Source: Diaphorobacter ruginosibacter (lineage in GTDB: Bacteria; Pseudomonadota; Gammaproteobacteria; Burkholderiales; Burkholderiaceae_C). From it: a DNA stretch of 64,000 nucleotides. Positions 1 to 7,584 of the stretch are shown here, piece by piece (position 1 is the first letter of the stretch; each line of letters begins with the position of its first letter). The position numbers and the translations under genes were made by a program. The stretch spans positions 4,526,001 to 4,590,000 of the forward strand of contig NZ_CP060714.1 of the NCBI RefSeq assembly GCF_014395975.1. Reading direction: 5' to 3'. The notes under the pieces were generated by a model that saw only the letters and a list, made by a program, of their open reading frames with translations, was not told the DNA's origin and did no database searches.

Positions 1-65
1 GGCTCGTGGCCCAAGTGTTTCCCTTACTGCGCGCGGGCTTGTGGTCCGGCGCTTGCTCCTGCTCG

Positions 66-83
66 CCTGCCCTGTGGGGCAGG
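66..83 (-). terminator. Hairpin just downstream of leuA
   Basis: A 7-bp perfect stem (CCTGCCC/GGGCAGG, 4-nt loop) lies about 20 nt beyond the leuA stop. There is no U tract on the leuA strand, so it may be an mRNA 3'-end hairpin and not a true intrinsic terminator. Nothing else is seen in positions 1-102. Confidence 0.3.
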
Positions 84-102
84 GAACATCCAGCCAGGCG
101 GA

Positions 103-1800
103 TCAGGCTGCCGTGGTATCGGCCGTTGATTCTTCTTGCCCCACGCGCCGCGCATGGAGGCGGTTCGCCACGCTCACCACCGCCTGCACCGAGGCCGTCA
201 TGATGTTGGCGCTCATGCCCGCGCCGAAGGTGGAACCCGCCACGCCTTCCATCGCCGCCTCGATGATCGCCAGCGCCTGTGCATTCGCACCGCTGCCCGT
301 GGCGCGTTCCTCGTAGTGGTCCACTCGCAGCGGCAGGCCGAGCGCGTCCACGGTCGCGGCGATCGGGCCGTTGCCCTCGCCCTGGAGCGTCTGGCGCACG
401 CCGTTGATGGTCACGTCGAGCTCGATGCTGTGGCCGTCGTGCGTCACGTGATGCGCATGGCACACGATGGCCTCGGCCGTGTCCGGCGTGGCGAGGTAGG
501 TCGCGTCGAACAGCTTCCAGAGCGCATCGCCGGTCATCTCGGTTTCGCTGGCGTCGGTCTGGCGCTGTACCACCGCGCTGAACTCCACCTGCATGCGGCG
601 CGGCATCACCACGCCATGCTCGCGCTCCATGAGGAAGGAGATGCCGCCCTTGCCCGACTGGCTGTTCACGCGGATCACGCTGTCATACGTGCGGCCCAGG
701 TCCGCGGGGTCGATGGGGAGGTAGGGCACTTCCCAGACGCCGTTCGGATCCTGCGCGGCGAAGCCCTTCTTGATCGCATCCTGGTGGGAGCCGGAGAACG
801 CGGTGAACACCAGGTCGCCCGCGTACGGGTGGCGCGGGTGAATCGGCAGCGAGGTGCACTCCTCCGCGATGCGCGCCACGCCGGTGATGTCGGAGAAGTC
901 GAGCTCGGGATCGACGCCCTGGGTGTACATGTTGAGCGCAACGGTCACGACGTCCACGTTGCCGCAGCGTTCGCCATTGCCGAAGAGGCACCCTTCCACG
1001 CGGTCCGCGCCGGCCATCATCGCGAACTCGGCGGCCGCCACGCCCGTGCCGCGATCGTTGTGCGGATGCACGGAGAGCACGATGTGCTCGCGCGGAACGA
1101 GATGGCGATGCATCCACTCGATCTGGTCCGCGAACACGTTCGGCGTCGCGTTCTCCACCGTGGTCGGGAGGTTGATGATGATCTTGCGATCCGGGCCCAC
1201 GCCCCAGGCCTCGATGGCGGTCTGGCAGGCCGCGAGCGAGACCTCGAGTTCGGCGCTGCTGAAGGTCTCGGGCGAGTACTGCAAGGTCCACTCCGTCTCG
1301 GGATGCGCATCGGAGCGCATCTTGAAGTGCGACACATGGTGCTTCACGAGCTGCATCACCTGCGGAACGTCCATGTTGAAGACGATCTTGCGCCACGCGG
1401 GCGCCACTGCGTTGTAGATGTGGACGATGGCGCGCCTGGCACCCTTCACCGCCTCCACCGTGCGGTCGATCAGGTCCTCGCGCGACTGTGTCATCACCAT
1501 GATGGTCACGTCGTCGGGAATCAGGTCCTCGTCGATGAGGCGGCGCACGAAGTCGAAGTCGGTCTGCGAGGCTGCGGGAAAACCTACCTCGATCTGCTTG
1601 AAGCCGATGCGCACGAGCTCCTTGTAGAGCTGCATCTTGCGCTCGCCGTTCATGGGCTCGAACAACGCCTGGTTGCCATCGCGCAGATCGGTGGAAAGCC
1701 AGATCGGCGCTTTCGTGATGGTCCTGGAGGGCCAGGTACGGTCCGCCAATGCGATGGGCGCGAAGGGCTGGTACTTCTGGGAAGGGTTGGAATGCATCAT
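103..1800 (-). CDS. leuA: 2-isopropylmalate synthase LeuA
   Basis: Condenses 2-oxoisovalerate with acetyl-CoA, the committed cytosolic step of leucine synthesis. The protein is about 565 aa, the long form of the family, with an N-terminal HMGL-like TIM barrel and a C-terminal LeuA allosteric domain. Seen: DRTWPS and the STDLRDGNQAL motif near residues 37-46, SVHPHNDRGTG (metal-binding His pair) in mid-barrel, and LFGNGERCGN after it. I chose the ATG at 1800 because GGAG lies 7 nt upstream and homologues start just before a SNPSQKY-like segment. Upstream in-frame starts at 1851 and 1866 lack that support. A leucine-rich leader peptide and a possible attenuator precede it (1890-2122), which suggests control by charged tRNA-Leu. 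Confidence 0.95.
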   Translation of the reverse strand: MMHSNPSQKYQPFAPIALADRTWPSRTITKAPIWLSTDLRDGNQALFEPMNGERKMQLYKELVRIGFKQIEVGFPAASQTDFDFVRRLIDEDLIPDDVTIMVMTQSREDLIDRTVEAVKGARRAIVHIYNAVAPAWRKIVFNMDVPQVMQLVKHHVSHFKMRSDAHPETEWTLQYSPETFSSAELEVSLAACQTAIEAWGVGPDRKIIINLPTTVENATPNVFADQIEWMHRHLVPREHIVLSVHPHNDRGTGVAAAEFAMMAGADRVEGCLFGNGERCGNVDVVTVALNMYTQGVDPELDFSDITGVARIAEECTSLPIHPRHPYAGDLVFTAFSGSHQDAIKKGFAAQDPNGVWEVPYLPIDPADLGRTYDSVIRVNSQSGKGGISFLMEREHGVVMPRRMQVEFSAVVQRQTDASETEMTGDALWKLFDATYLATPDTAEAIVCHAHHVTHDGHSIELDVTINGVRQTLQGEGNGPIAATVDALGLPLRVDHYEERATGSGANAQALAIIEAAMEGVAGSTFGAGMSANIMTASVQAVVSVANRLHARRVGQEESTADTTAA

Positions 1801-1889
1801 TTGTCGGCTCCACATCGTGTCGTTGTGGGTCGTGCCGCGGGATCTTTGCATGAGGGCACGACGCACGGGTCAATCGAAAATTCAAAACG

Positions 1890-1970
1890 AAAAAATCGAT
1901 GACGTCCCCTGCCGCCCTGAGCTCAAGATACGAGCAAAGGCGGGTGTGTGGCCGGGGTCAGGGGGATGTC
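1890..1970 (-). terminator. Possible leuA attenuator terminator
   Basis: On the leuA strand, GACATCCCC (1962-1970) can pair with GGGGACGTC (1901-1909) with one mismatch. It is followed within 5 nt by TTTTTT (1890-1895). Shorter helices such as CCGCC/GGCGG can form inside the large loop. The position between the leucine leader peptide and leuA is right for an attenuator, but the fold is less clean than in the hom leader. Confidence 0.45.
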
Positions 1971-2017
1971 GGTGTTGCGCGGAGAGACGGCTTGCGTGGA
2001 CTTCTTCGGGTAATGAA

Positions 2018-2122
2018 TCAGTCTTGGAGCGTCTCGGGCAACGGAGCGTTTGCACGCAGCAGACCCCGGCCAAGCACTAGGCTTAGTCGTAGGGTGTTTA
2101 GTAGCTGCTGGGTGCGTTGCAT
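2018..2122 (-). CDS. leuL: Leucine leader peptide of leuA (attenuator)
   Basis: A 34-codon ORF upstream of leuA that starts MQRTQQLLNTLRLSLVL. Ten of 34 residues are Leu and the first five Leu codons are all CTA (codons 7, 8, 11, 13, 15), a codon avoided in GC-rich genomes. This is the pattern of an enterobacterial leuL, where ribosome stalling at CUA codons under tRNA-Leu shortage selects the antiterminator. There is no clear Shine-Dalgarno. The likely promoter (TTGCAC at 2156-2161, 18-bp spacer, TAGTAT at 2132-2137) would give a transcript beginning only a few nt before the ATG, so translation may be almost leaderless. Identity rests on codon content, position and the downstream hairpin. 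Confidence 0.75.
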   Translation of the reverse strand: MQRTQQLLNTLRLSLVLGRGLLRANAPLPETLQD

Positions 2123-2131
2123 ATGCGGAAA

Positions 2132-2161
2132 ATACTAGCACGGATATTTTGTTGCGTGCAA
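2132..2161 (-). promoter_or_regulatory. Sigma-70 type promoter of the leuL-leuA unit
   Basis: -35 TTGCAC (2156-2161), 18-bp spacer, -10 TAGTAT (2132-2137) on the leuA strand. The predicted start lies near 2125, just ahead of the leader ATG at 2122. Confidence 0.5.
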
Positions 2162-2230
2162 ATGCGGTCATTGCAGTAACCCGTGGTGTATGCGGGGCTT
2201 TGCCTCTCTTGGTCTGCGATGTGTGGGGCT

Positions 2231-2745
2231 GGTTCGGCTTCTGCTTTCTTCCTTGTTTGAGAGTGGAGGCCGGGAGTGCCCCCGGCGGGGCAGTAACTTT
2301 TTGGTCTTGCCCAAAAAGTCACCAAAAATGCGCTTTGAATGCGGGGCACGCGGTGAAACTCACTTCGCGCTGCGCGCTCCGTTCGGACAGCCACCGCGAG
2401 TCAGTCTGGAAGAGGAATTTTCGGCACGTCGCTGCGCTCGTGCCTGGGCTCGCCCGACTTCGGGCGAGCAGACTGCGCCACTTTTAACCAGCAGGGCTAA
2501 TTTGGACACTGAACATCTCGCGAAGTCGCGAGATGCCCCAGCGCGAGCGCAGCGACGTGCCGAATGCCCCTCCCCTTAATCTGACTCACGGCGGCTGTCT
2601 GAGCGGCGCGCCGCAGGCGCAAAGCGAGTTTTGCCGTGGGTATTGAAACGCCTTTTTGGTGACTTTTTGCGCGCGCAAAAAGTGACTGCCCCGCCGGGGG
2701 CACTCCCGGCCTCTGTCCTAAAAAAGACCTTAGCAACAAAAAACC
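2231..2745. repeat. Inverted pair of related intergenic repeats
   Basis: Two diverged copies of one element, each about 230-260 bp, face each other. The left copy (2231-about 2490, + strand) and the right copy (about 2500-2745, - strand) share GAGGCCGGGAGTGCCCCC, CGGCGGGGCAGT, an AAAAAGTCACCAAAAA segment and CGGCACGTCGCTGCGCTCG, in the same order. Each ends in its own hairpin near the centre: GCTCGCCC/GGGCGAGC at 2448-2469 and CATCTCGCGA/TCGCGAGATG at 2514-2535. No transposase is present. The two copies have drifted from each other, so the arrangement is old. Such elements are common between genes in Comamonadaceae, as I recall. Confidence 0.7.
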
Positions 2746-3156
2746 GCTCCGAACCGAAGGCCAATGCACATACGGCCAACCGCCCTCGCCTTTTTCCATT
2801 TTTCCAGCCTTCTTTTCTTTGCCGCGCTGCCCGAAATTTGTGCAAATTTCCGCGCAAATGCTTAATTTTTAGGCATTGGAAATTTCTTCCATTTCCCCGA
2901 ATGACCGAGGCAACCCCCATCGGCCTGTTTTTCAGGCACCTTCGAACTTTTTTCGTTGAATTTTTCGTCGGCTTGTCGCTGGCTTGACGATGGCATGCAC
3001 TTTTCCCTTGGCGATCATGACCGTCCTTTCGATTTCACCCCTTTCCCTTACTTTTGAAGCCCCAAAAACGCGTTTTTTGGGCCATTTTGCTTATCTTTTA
3101 GGCAACTCCCAACTTTTGCTTTCGCAACTTTCAATCCTGCGTTACTCATACAAAAT
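2746..3156. other. AT-rich gene-free stretch
   Basis: Much lower GC than the rest of the window and no convincing gene. It holds a perfect 8-bp inverted repeat (GAAATTTG-TG-CAAATTTC, 2833-2850), an AATGC/GCATT stem just after it, and a CCAAAAACG/CGTTTTTTGG hairpin near 3061-3080. The base composition suggests acquired or decayed DNA between the repeat pair and the MocR gene. Confidence 0.5.
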
Positions 3157-3172
3157 TTTGTACTAGTACAAA
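3157..3172. promoter_or_regulatory. 16-bp palindrome ahead of the MocR gene (likely operator)
   Basis: TTTGTACTAGTACAAA is a perfect palindrome whose end is 7-16 nt before the start codon of the MocR-type regulator. The position suits autoregulation. Assignment is by position and symmetry only. Confidence 0.5.
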
Positions 3173-3179
3173 CAATACA

Positions 3180-4550
3180 ATGTATGGGATGAATTGGTCA
3201 GCAAACAAAATACAAGGAAGCAATGCACAAGACATTGCAGGCAGCATCGAAACTCTGCTGCGCAACGGTGAGCTCCAGGCAGGCGATGCCCTGCCCGCCG
3301 TGCGGCACCTTGCCACCCAGCTCGGCGTGAATCCCAACACGGTCGCCGCGGCCTACGCGCGGCTGCGTGATGCGGGACGTCTGGTCACCTCCGGCCGGCG
3401 TGGCACGCGGGTTGCGGGCGAGGCGGTCATGCCCCTGCCCGCGGCCTATGTCGTGCCCGAAGGGCTGCGCGACCTGGCGGGTGGCCAGGTGGATGCCGCA
3501 TTGCTGCCGCAATTGCGGGCCGGCTCGTGGAGCAGGCTGTTGCAGGTGCCGTTGGCATGGGGGGCATCCACGGGTGAGCTCAGTGATGACGAGGAGCTGC
3601 TGGTCATGGCCGGCGAGTGGCTCGCTTCGCAGGGCATTCCCAACGAGTCCGTTGGTGTGTTCTCCAGCACGCTCGACACCATCGAGCGAGCGCTCAGGCA
3701 GCATGCCCGTCCGGGTGATCGTGTCGCCATCGAGGACCCGTGCTGGCCCCCGTTGCTCGCGCTGCTGCGCAGCCTGCGCCTGCGGCCCGTGCCCCTGGCC
3801 ATGGACGGACAGGGCCTGCAGGTGCCCGCGCCCGGCCTGCTCGCAAGCTGTGCGGCTGTCGTGCTCACGCCGCGCGCCCACAACCCCACGGGCACGGCCA
3901 TCCGCGCCGACCGCTGGCGCGCGTTGCGCCGGCAGTTGCGCACCTGCCCGAACACTCTCGTGGTCTTCAACGACTACTGGGGCCTGCTCAGCGGCACGTC
4001 GCTGGCCTGCGCCGATGCGCTGCCGCCCCAATGGCTGTACGTCATGTCACTGGGAAAGCCGCTGGGCCCGGAGATGCGCGTCTGTATCGCGGCGGGTGTC
4101 CCGGACCTCATCGAGGGCATGCGTTCCCACTTCGCCCTCGGGCCGCGCAAGGTGAGCCTCTGGCTGCAGCGATTTGCCGCGCTGCTGTGGCGGCAGGCCG
4201 CCAGGGGCAAGGGGCGGGGGTCTTTTGCGAACATGCAGAACGCATGTTCCACGCGCAGGCAGGCGCTTGTGGCCGAGTTGCAGAAGCAGGGCGTGGTGCT
4301 GGAGTTCGGCGCCGGCCCGGCCCAGGGGGGCCCGGAAGGCCTGCACCTGTGGCTCACAGTGCCGGACGAGCTGGCAGTGGTCCAGGCCATGGCGTCGCGG
4401 GGATGGGCGGTACAGGCCGGCTCGCCCATGGCGCTGGCCAGCGGCCCGGCGGTGCGGATCAGTGTGGGCGCGGTAGAGCGGCGGGACGTGAAGCGGCTCG
4501 CAACGGATCTGGCGCTGGCCATGAGCCTGCAGGCGAGAGCCGTGTATTGA
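3180..4550 (+). CDS. MocR/GntR-family regulator with aminotransferase domain
   Basis: About 456 aa: an N-terminal GntR winged helix (SIETLLRNGELQAGDALPAVR, LGVNPNTVAAAYARL; roughly residues 12-75), a linker, then a fold-type-I aminotransferase domain (about 95-450). The expected Schiff-base lysine is kept in SLGKPLGPEMR near residue 293, so PLP binding is likely. Such proteins usually act as PLP-bound transcription regulators, not as enzymes. An alternative ATG at 3189 would shorten it by 3 aa. The start is very close to the palindrome at 3157. No neighbouring transport or PLP gene indicates the target, so the effector is unknown. Confidence 0.85.
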   Translation: MYGMNWSANKIQGSNAQDIAGSIETLLRNGELQAGDALPAVRHLATQLGVNPNTVAAAYARLRDAGRLVTSGRRGTRVAGEAVMPLPAAYVVPEGLRDLAGGQVDAALLPQLRAGSWSRLLQVPLAWGASTGELSDDEELLVMAGEWLASQGIPNESVGVFSSTLDTIERALRQHARPGDRVAIEDPCWPPLLALLRSLRLRPVPLAMDGQGLQVPAPGLLASCAAVVLTPRAHNPTGTAIRADRWRALRRQLRTCPNTLVVFNDYWGLLSGTSLACADALPPQWLYVMSLGKPLGPEMRVCIAAGVPDLIEGMRSHFALGPRKVSLWLQRFAALLWRQAARGKGRGSFANMQNACSTRRQALVAELQKQGVVLEFGAGPAQGGPEGLHLWLTVPDELAVVQAMASRGWAVQAGSPMALASGPAVRISVGAVERRDVKRLATDLALAMSLQARAVY

Positions 4551-4615
4551 ACGGTTCGGGGGCGGCCGCGGCAGCCTCCGAACATGCGTCAGCACCGGGG
4601 AGGCTCTATCCGAAT

Positions 4616-5272
4616 CTACCGTCCGGGCGAGGAGGGTGATTCCGCCTGCAGCGCTGCACGTCGGCCCAGCCATTGGGAAACCGCCGGTCGCGCGCATTTC
4701 TGCAGGCCGCACAGCAGGTCGTGCCTCGCGTCCTGGATGCGCCAGCGCTCGCGCAGATCCCGCTGAATCCGCGCCAGCAGGAACGCCGCCATCTCCGCGT
4801 CCGCCAGCGCCCGGTGGGCACGTCCTGCGCGCGGCAGGCCGAGGTGGTCGATGATGTTTCCCAGGCTGTGGCTGCGCGCCTCGGGATACAGGCGGCGCGA
4901 CAGCAGCACCGTGCACGCAAAGCTCTGCGTCGCCTGGATATCCGCATGCGCCAGCTCGGCCGTCCAGAACTTGCTGTCGAACGACGCATTGTGGGCCACC
5001 ATCTGGGCGCCGCCCACGAATCGCGCGGCGTCACGCATGACGGACTCGGCGGGCGGGGCACCCGCCACCATCGCATTGGTGATGCCGGTGAGCTGGGTGA
5101 TGAAGCCGGGGATGTGGACGCCCGTGCGCATCAGGCTCTGGAAACGGTCCACGATCCGGCCGTCCTGCAGCAGGACGATGGCGACTTCCGTGGCGCGGGC
5201 ACCCTGGGCGGGTGTCATGCCGGTGGTCTCGAAGTCGATGACGGCGATGGGTTCGGTGGACGACATGCTCAC
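4616..5272 (-). CDS. DEDDh 3'-5' exonuclease (DnaQ/epsilon-like)
   Basis: About 218 aa with the exonuclease core in order: IAVIDFETTGMTP (Asp-Glu, Exo I, near residues 9-21), HNASFDSKFW (Exo II, mid-protein) and HRALADAEM (His-Asp, Exo III-epsilon). These are the metal and catalytic residues of the DnaQ-like family, which removes nucleotides from DNA or RNA 3' ends. No polymerase- or helicase-interaction domain is evident. The GTG start at 5272 overlaps the dinG stop by 4 nt (GTGA). An ATG at 5266 is the alternative. The overlap implies translational coupling with dinG, so a role in the same repair step is plausible but unproven. Confidence 0.85.
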   Translation of the reverse strand: MSMSSTEPIAVIDFETTGMTPAQGARATEVAIVLLQDGRIVDRFQSLMRTGVHIPGFITQLTGITNAMVAGAPPAESVMRDAARFVGGAQMVAHNASFDSKFWTAELAHADIQATQSFACTVLLSRRLYPEARSHSLGNIIDHLGLPRAGRAHRALADAEMAAFLLARIQRDLRERWRIQDARHDLLCGLQKCARPAVSQWLGRRAALQAESPSSPGR

Positions 5273-7494
5273 GCCAGCCGGCGCTCCAGGGTGAACGGCG
5301 GCATCCCCTTCAACAGGCGTTGCCCGTACCCCGTGCGGATCAGGCGCTTGTCATAGCAGTAGACATGCGCGCGGTCCTCCTCGGTGCGGATGGCGCGGCC
5401 GGCCCATTGGGCCAGGCGGATGGCGGTGGCGGGCACCACCAGTTCGCTGAACGGGTCGCGCCCCGCGCCGCGCAGCCACTCGGCGCGGGCCTCGCCGACC
5501 GGGTCGTCGGGCGGGGCGAACGGCAGCTTGGTGATGAACAGCGATTCACAGAGCGCGCCGGGCAGGTCGAGGCCTTCGCCGAAGGACTGCATGCCGAAGA
5601 TGATGCTCGGCTCGCCATCGGCCACGCGCTCGCGGTGGGTGGCCAGCAGTTGCTGGCGGGGCAGGGTGTTCTGCACCAGCACCACGCTGCGCATGGCGGT
5701 GGGCAGGGCATCCACGGCCTGGCGCATCTGGTCGCGCGAGGTGAACAGCACCAGCGCGCCCGATTCGACCATGGCCAGGTCCGAGAGCAGGGCGTCCACC
5801 ATTTCCGCGGTGAAGGCCTGTGCGTCGCGCGGGTCGGCCTGGGTCTCGGTGGCCACCAGCGTACCCTGCAGCGCGTAGTCGAAGGGGCTGGCGACTTCGA
5901 GCGTGGTGACGGCATCGTCGTTGACCAGGCCCGCTTCGCGCAGGAAGAAATCGAATTGTCCACAGCTGGTGAGCGTGGCCGATGTCAGCACCGCGCCGCG
6001 CACGGCCGACCACAGGTGGTTGCGCAGCGTGTTGCCCGGCAGCAGCGGGCTGGCATGCGCCTTCACGACGATGTAGTCGCCATCGATCTCCAGCGTGAAC
6101 CACTTGGCGGCGGGGGCGGCGCCTTCGGGCGCGTCCTGCAGCAGCAGCGATGCCGTGGAGTGCACCCCTTCGAGGCGCGGCGCGAGGGCGCCGATCTGCG
6201 CGTAGAGGGTGGACAGGCGGCGCGCTTCGTCGGGCTTGTCCTTCATCTGGCTGCGCAGCGCCTTGGCGATGGCACGCAGGGCGGTGAGAAAGCCCTCGGC
6301 GTGGTGCGAGACCTGGGAGAGCGGCTCGATCAGCTCCGCGGGCAGCACGCCGTTGGGTACGCGGGCACGGGTGATGTTGTTGTAGGGCGTCGAGTATCTT
6401 GGCTGCGCGGCACCGAAGCGACTGGTGCCGGCACCGCCCGCCTTGGGCGGCTTGAGCGTCTCGCCGTAGACATCCATCACCAGCCGTGCCACGTCCTGCA
6501 GCGTGGTGCGCAGGCGCGCGGAATGATTGGGGATGTCCGCGATCTCCTCCACTTCCATCAGCTGGCCGATACGCAGCGCGCGGCTCGCGAGCTTGTCGAT
6601 CCAGGTGAGGCGGCTCAGGTCGGCCTCGCTCGCGAACTGGTCGAGCGCGGTGCCGGGCAGGTGGTGGGCCTCGTCGACGACGAGCAGGCAGTTGTCGAGC
6701 TCGGGCAGCAGGCGCGCGCCGAGCGAGGACAGCAGCAGGTCGTGGTTGGCCACGATGACCTGCGCCGCCACCAGTTCCTTGCGGCGCTCGTAGTACGTGC
6801 ACTGGCTGAACACCGGGCAGTGCTTGCCGGTGCAGGAGCTGGCCTCGGCGCCCACGGGGCTCCAGACCTCGGCCTCGGGCGGAGTGTCGAGCGTGTCGCG
6901 GTCGCCATCCCAGCCGCCGCGCGAGAGGGCGTCGGCCATGCTGGCGTAGAACTTCATGCGCGCCTCGGATTCGGCGCGCGGGCGCTTGGCGCGGGCCGCA
7001 GCCTCCTCTTCGGGGAACAGGTCGTCGTCGGGCAGGTCGTCTTCGCCGGACGCATCGGAGCCTCCGGCCAGCCGCTCGAGCTTGAGCTTGCAGACATAGC
7101 GCCCGCGCCCCTTGGCGAGCGCGAACTTGAAGGGCTTGCTGATGTGTGCGGCCAGCGCGGGCAGGTCCTTGGTGACGAGCTGTTCCTGCAGCGCGACCGT
7201 GGCGGTGGAGATCAGCACGCGCGTGCCGCGTTCCAGCGCCATCGAGATCGCGGGCACGCTGTACGCAAGCGACTTGCCCACGCCGGTTCCGGCCTGGATC
7301 ACGGCAATCGCGCGTTCGGGGGGCGGTGTGTTCTCATCGTCCGCATCGATCTTGCCGAGCTGTGCCCGGCTGAATGCCTGCGCGACCTGCTCGGCCATGA
7401 GCCGCTGGCCCGGGCGGCTGCGGAAGCCCCCCGTGGCTTGGACTACGGTATCGAACGATTGCAGGGCCTGATCGGCCCATTGCTGTGCGGACAT
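5269..7494 (-). CDS. dinG: ATP-dependent helicase DinG
   Basis: A 741-aa XPD-like superfamily 2 helicase. Seen: Walker A IQAGTGVGKS near residue 68, DEAH box VVDEAHHL near 275, and the Fe-S cysteines (one in CKLKLERL, three in SSCTGKHCPVFSQC) between them. A C-terminal helicase half follows, with LFTSRDQMRQAVDAL and WAGRAIRTEEDRAHVYCYDKR. Members unwind D-loops and R-loops 5' to 3' and help forks pass transcription units. It is followed directly by the DEDDh exonuclease and preceded 90 nt upstream by a UvrD-like helicase, all on one strand, so this looks like a small repair operon. Confidence 0.93.
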   Translation of the reverse strand: MSAQQWADQALQSFDTVVQATGGFRSRPGQRLMAEQVAQAFSRAQLGKIDADDENTPPPERAIAVIQAGTGVGKSLAYSVPAISMALERGTRVLISTATVALQEQLVTKDLPALAAHISKPFKFALAKGRGRYVCKLKLERLAGGSDASGEDDLPDDDLFPEEEAAARAKRPRAESEARMKFYASMADALSRGGWDGDRDTLDTPPEAEVWSPVGAEASSCTGKHCPVFSQCTYYERRKELVAAQVIVANHDLLLSSLGARLLPELDNCLLVVDEAHHLPGTALDQFASEADLSRLTWIDKLASRALRIGQLMEVEEIADIPNHSARLRTTLQDVARLVMDVYGETLKPPKAGGAGTSRFGAAQPRYSTPYNNITRARVPNGVLPAELIEPLSQVSHHAEGFLTALRAIAKALRSQMKDKPDEARRLSTLYAQIGALAPRLEGVHSTASLLLQDAPEGAAPAAKWFTLEIDGDYIVVKAHASPLLPGNTLRNHLWSAVRGAVLTSATLTSCGQFDFFLREAGLVNDDAVTTLEVASPFDYALQGTLVATETQADPRDAQAFTAEMVDALLSDLAMVESGALVLFTSRDQMRQAVDALPTAMRSVVLVQNTLPRQQLLATHRERVADGEPSIIFGMQSFGEGLDLPGALCESLFITKLPFAPPDDPVGEARAEWLRGAGRDPFSELVVPATAIRLAQWAGRAIRTEEDRAHVYCYDKRLIRTGYGQRLLKGMPPFTLERRLA

Positions 7495-7584
7495 GGAACA
7501 ACTGGATGGAGAGGAAAGCCCGGATACTGTGCTTTCATCCAGCCATCTTAGCCGATGCGCCTTGGCCGCGCCCGCGCAGGGATG

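Noticed and set aside
2050..2487. Plus-strand ORFs in the leuA upstream region
   Set aside because: They cross the intergenic repeat and lie opposite the leucine leader. No ribosome site and no family match.
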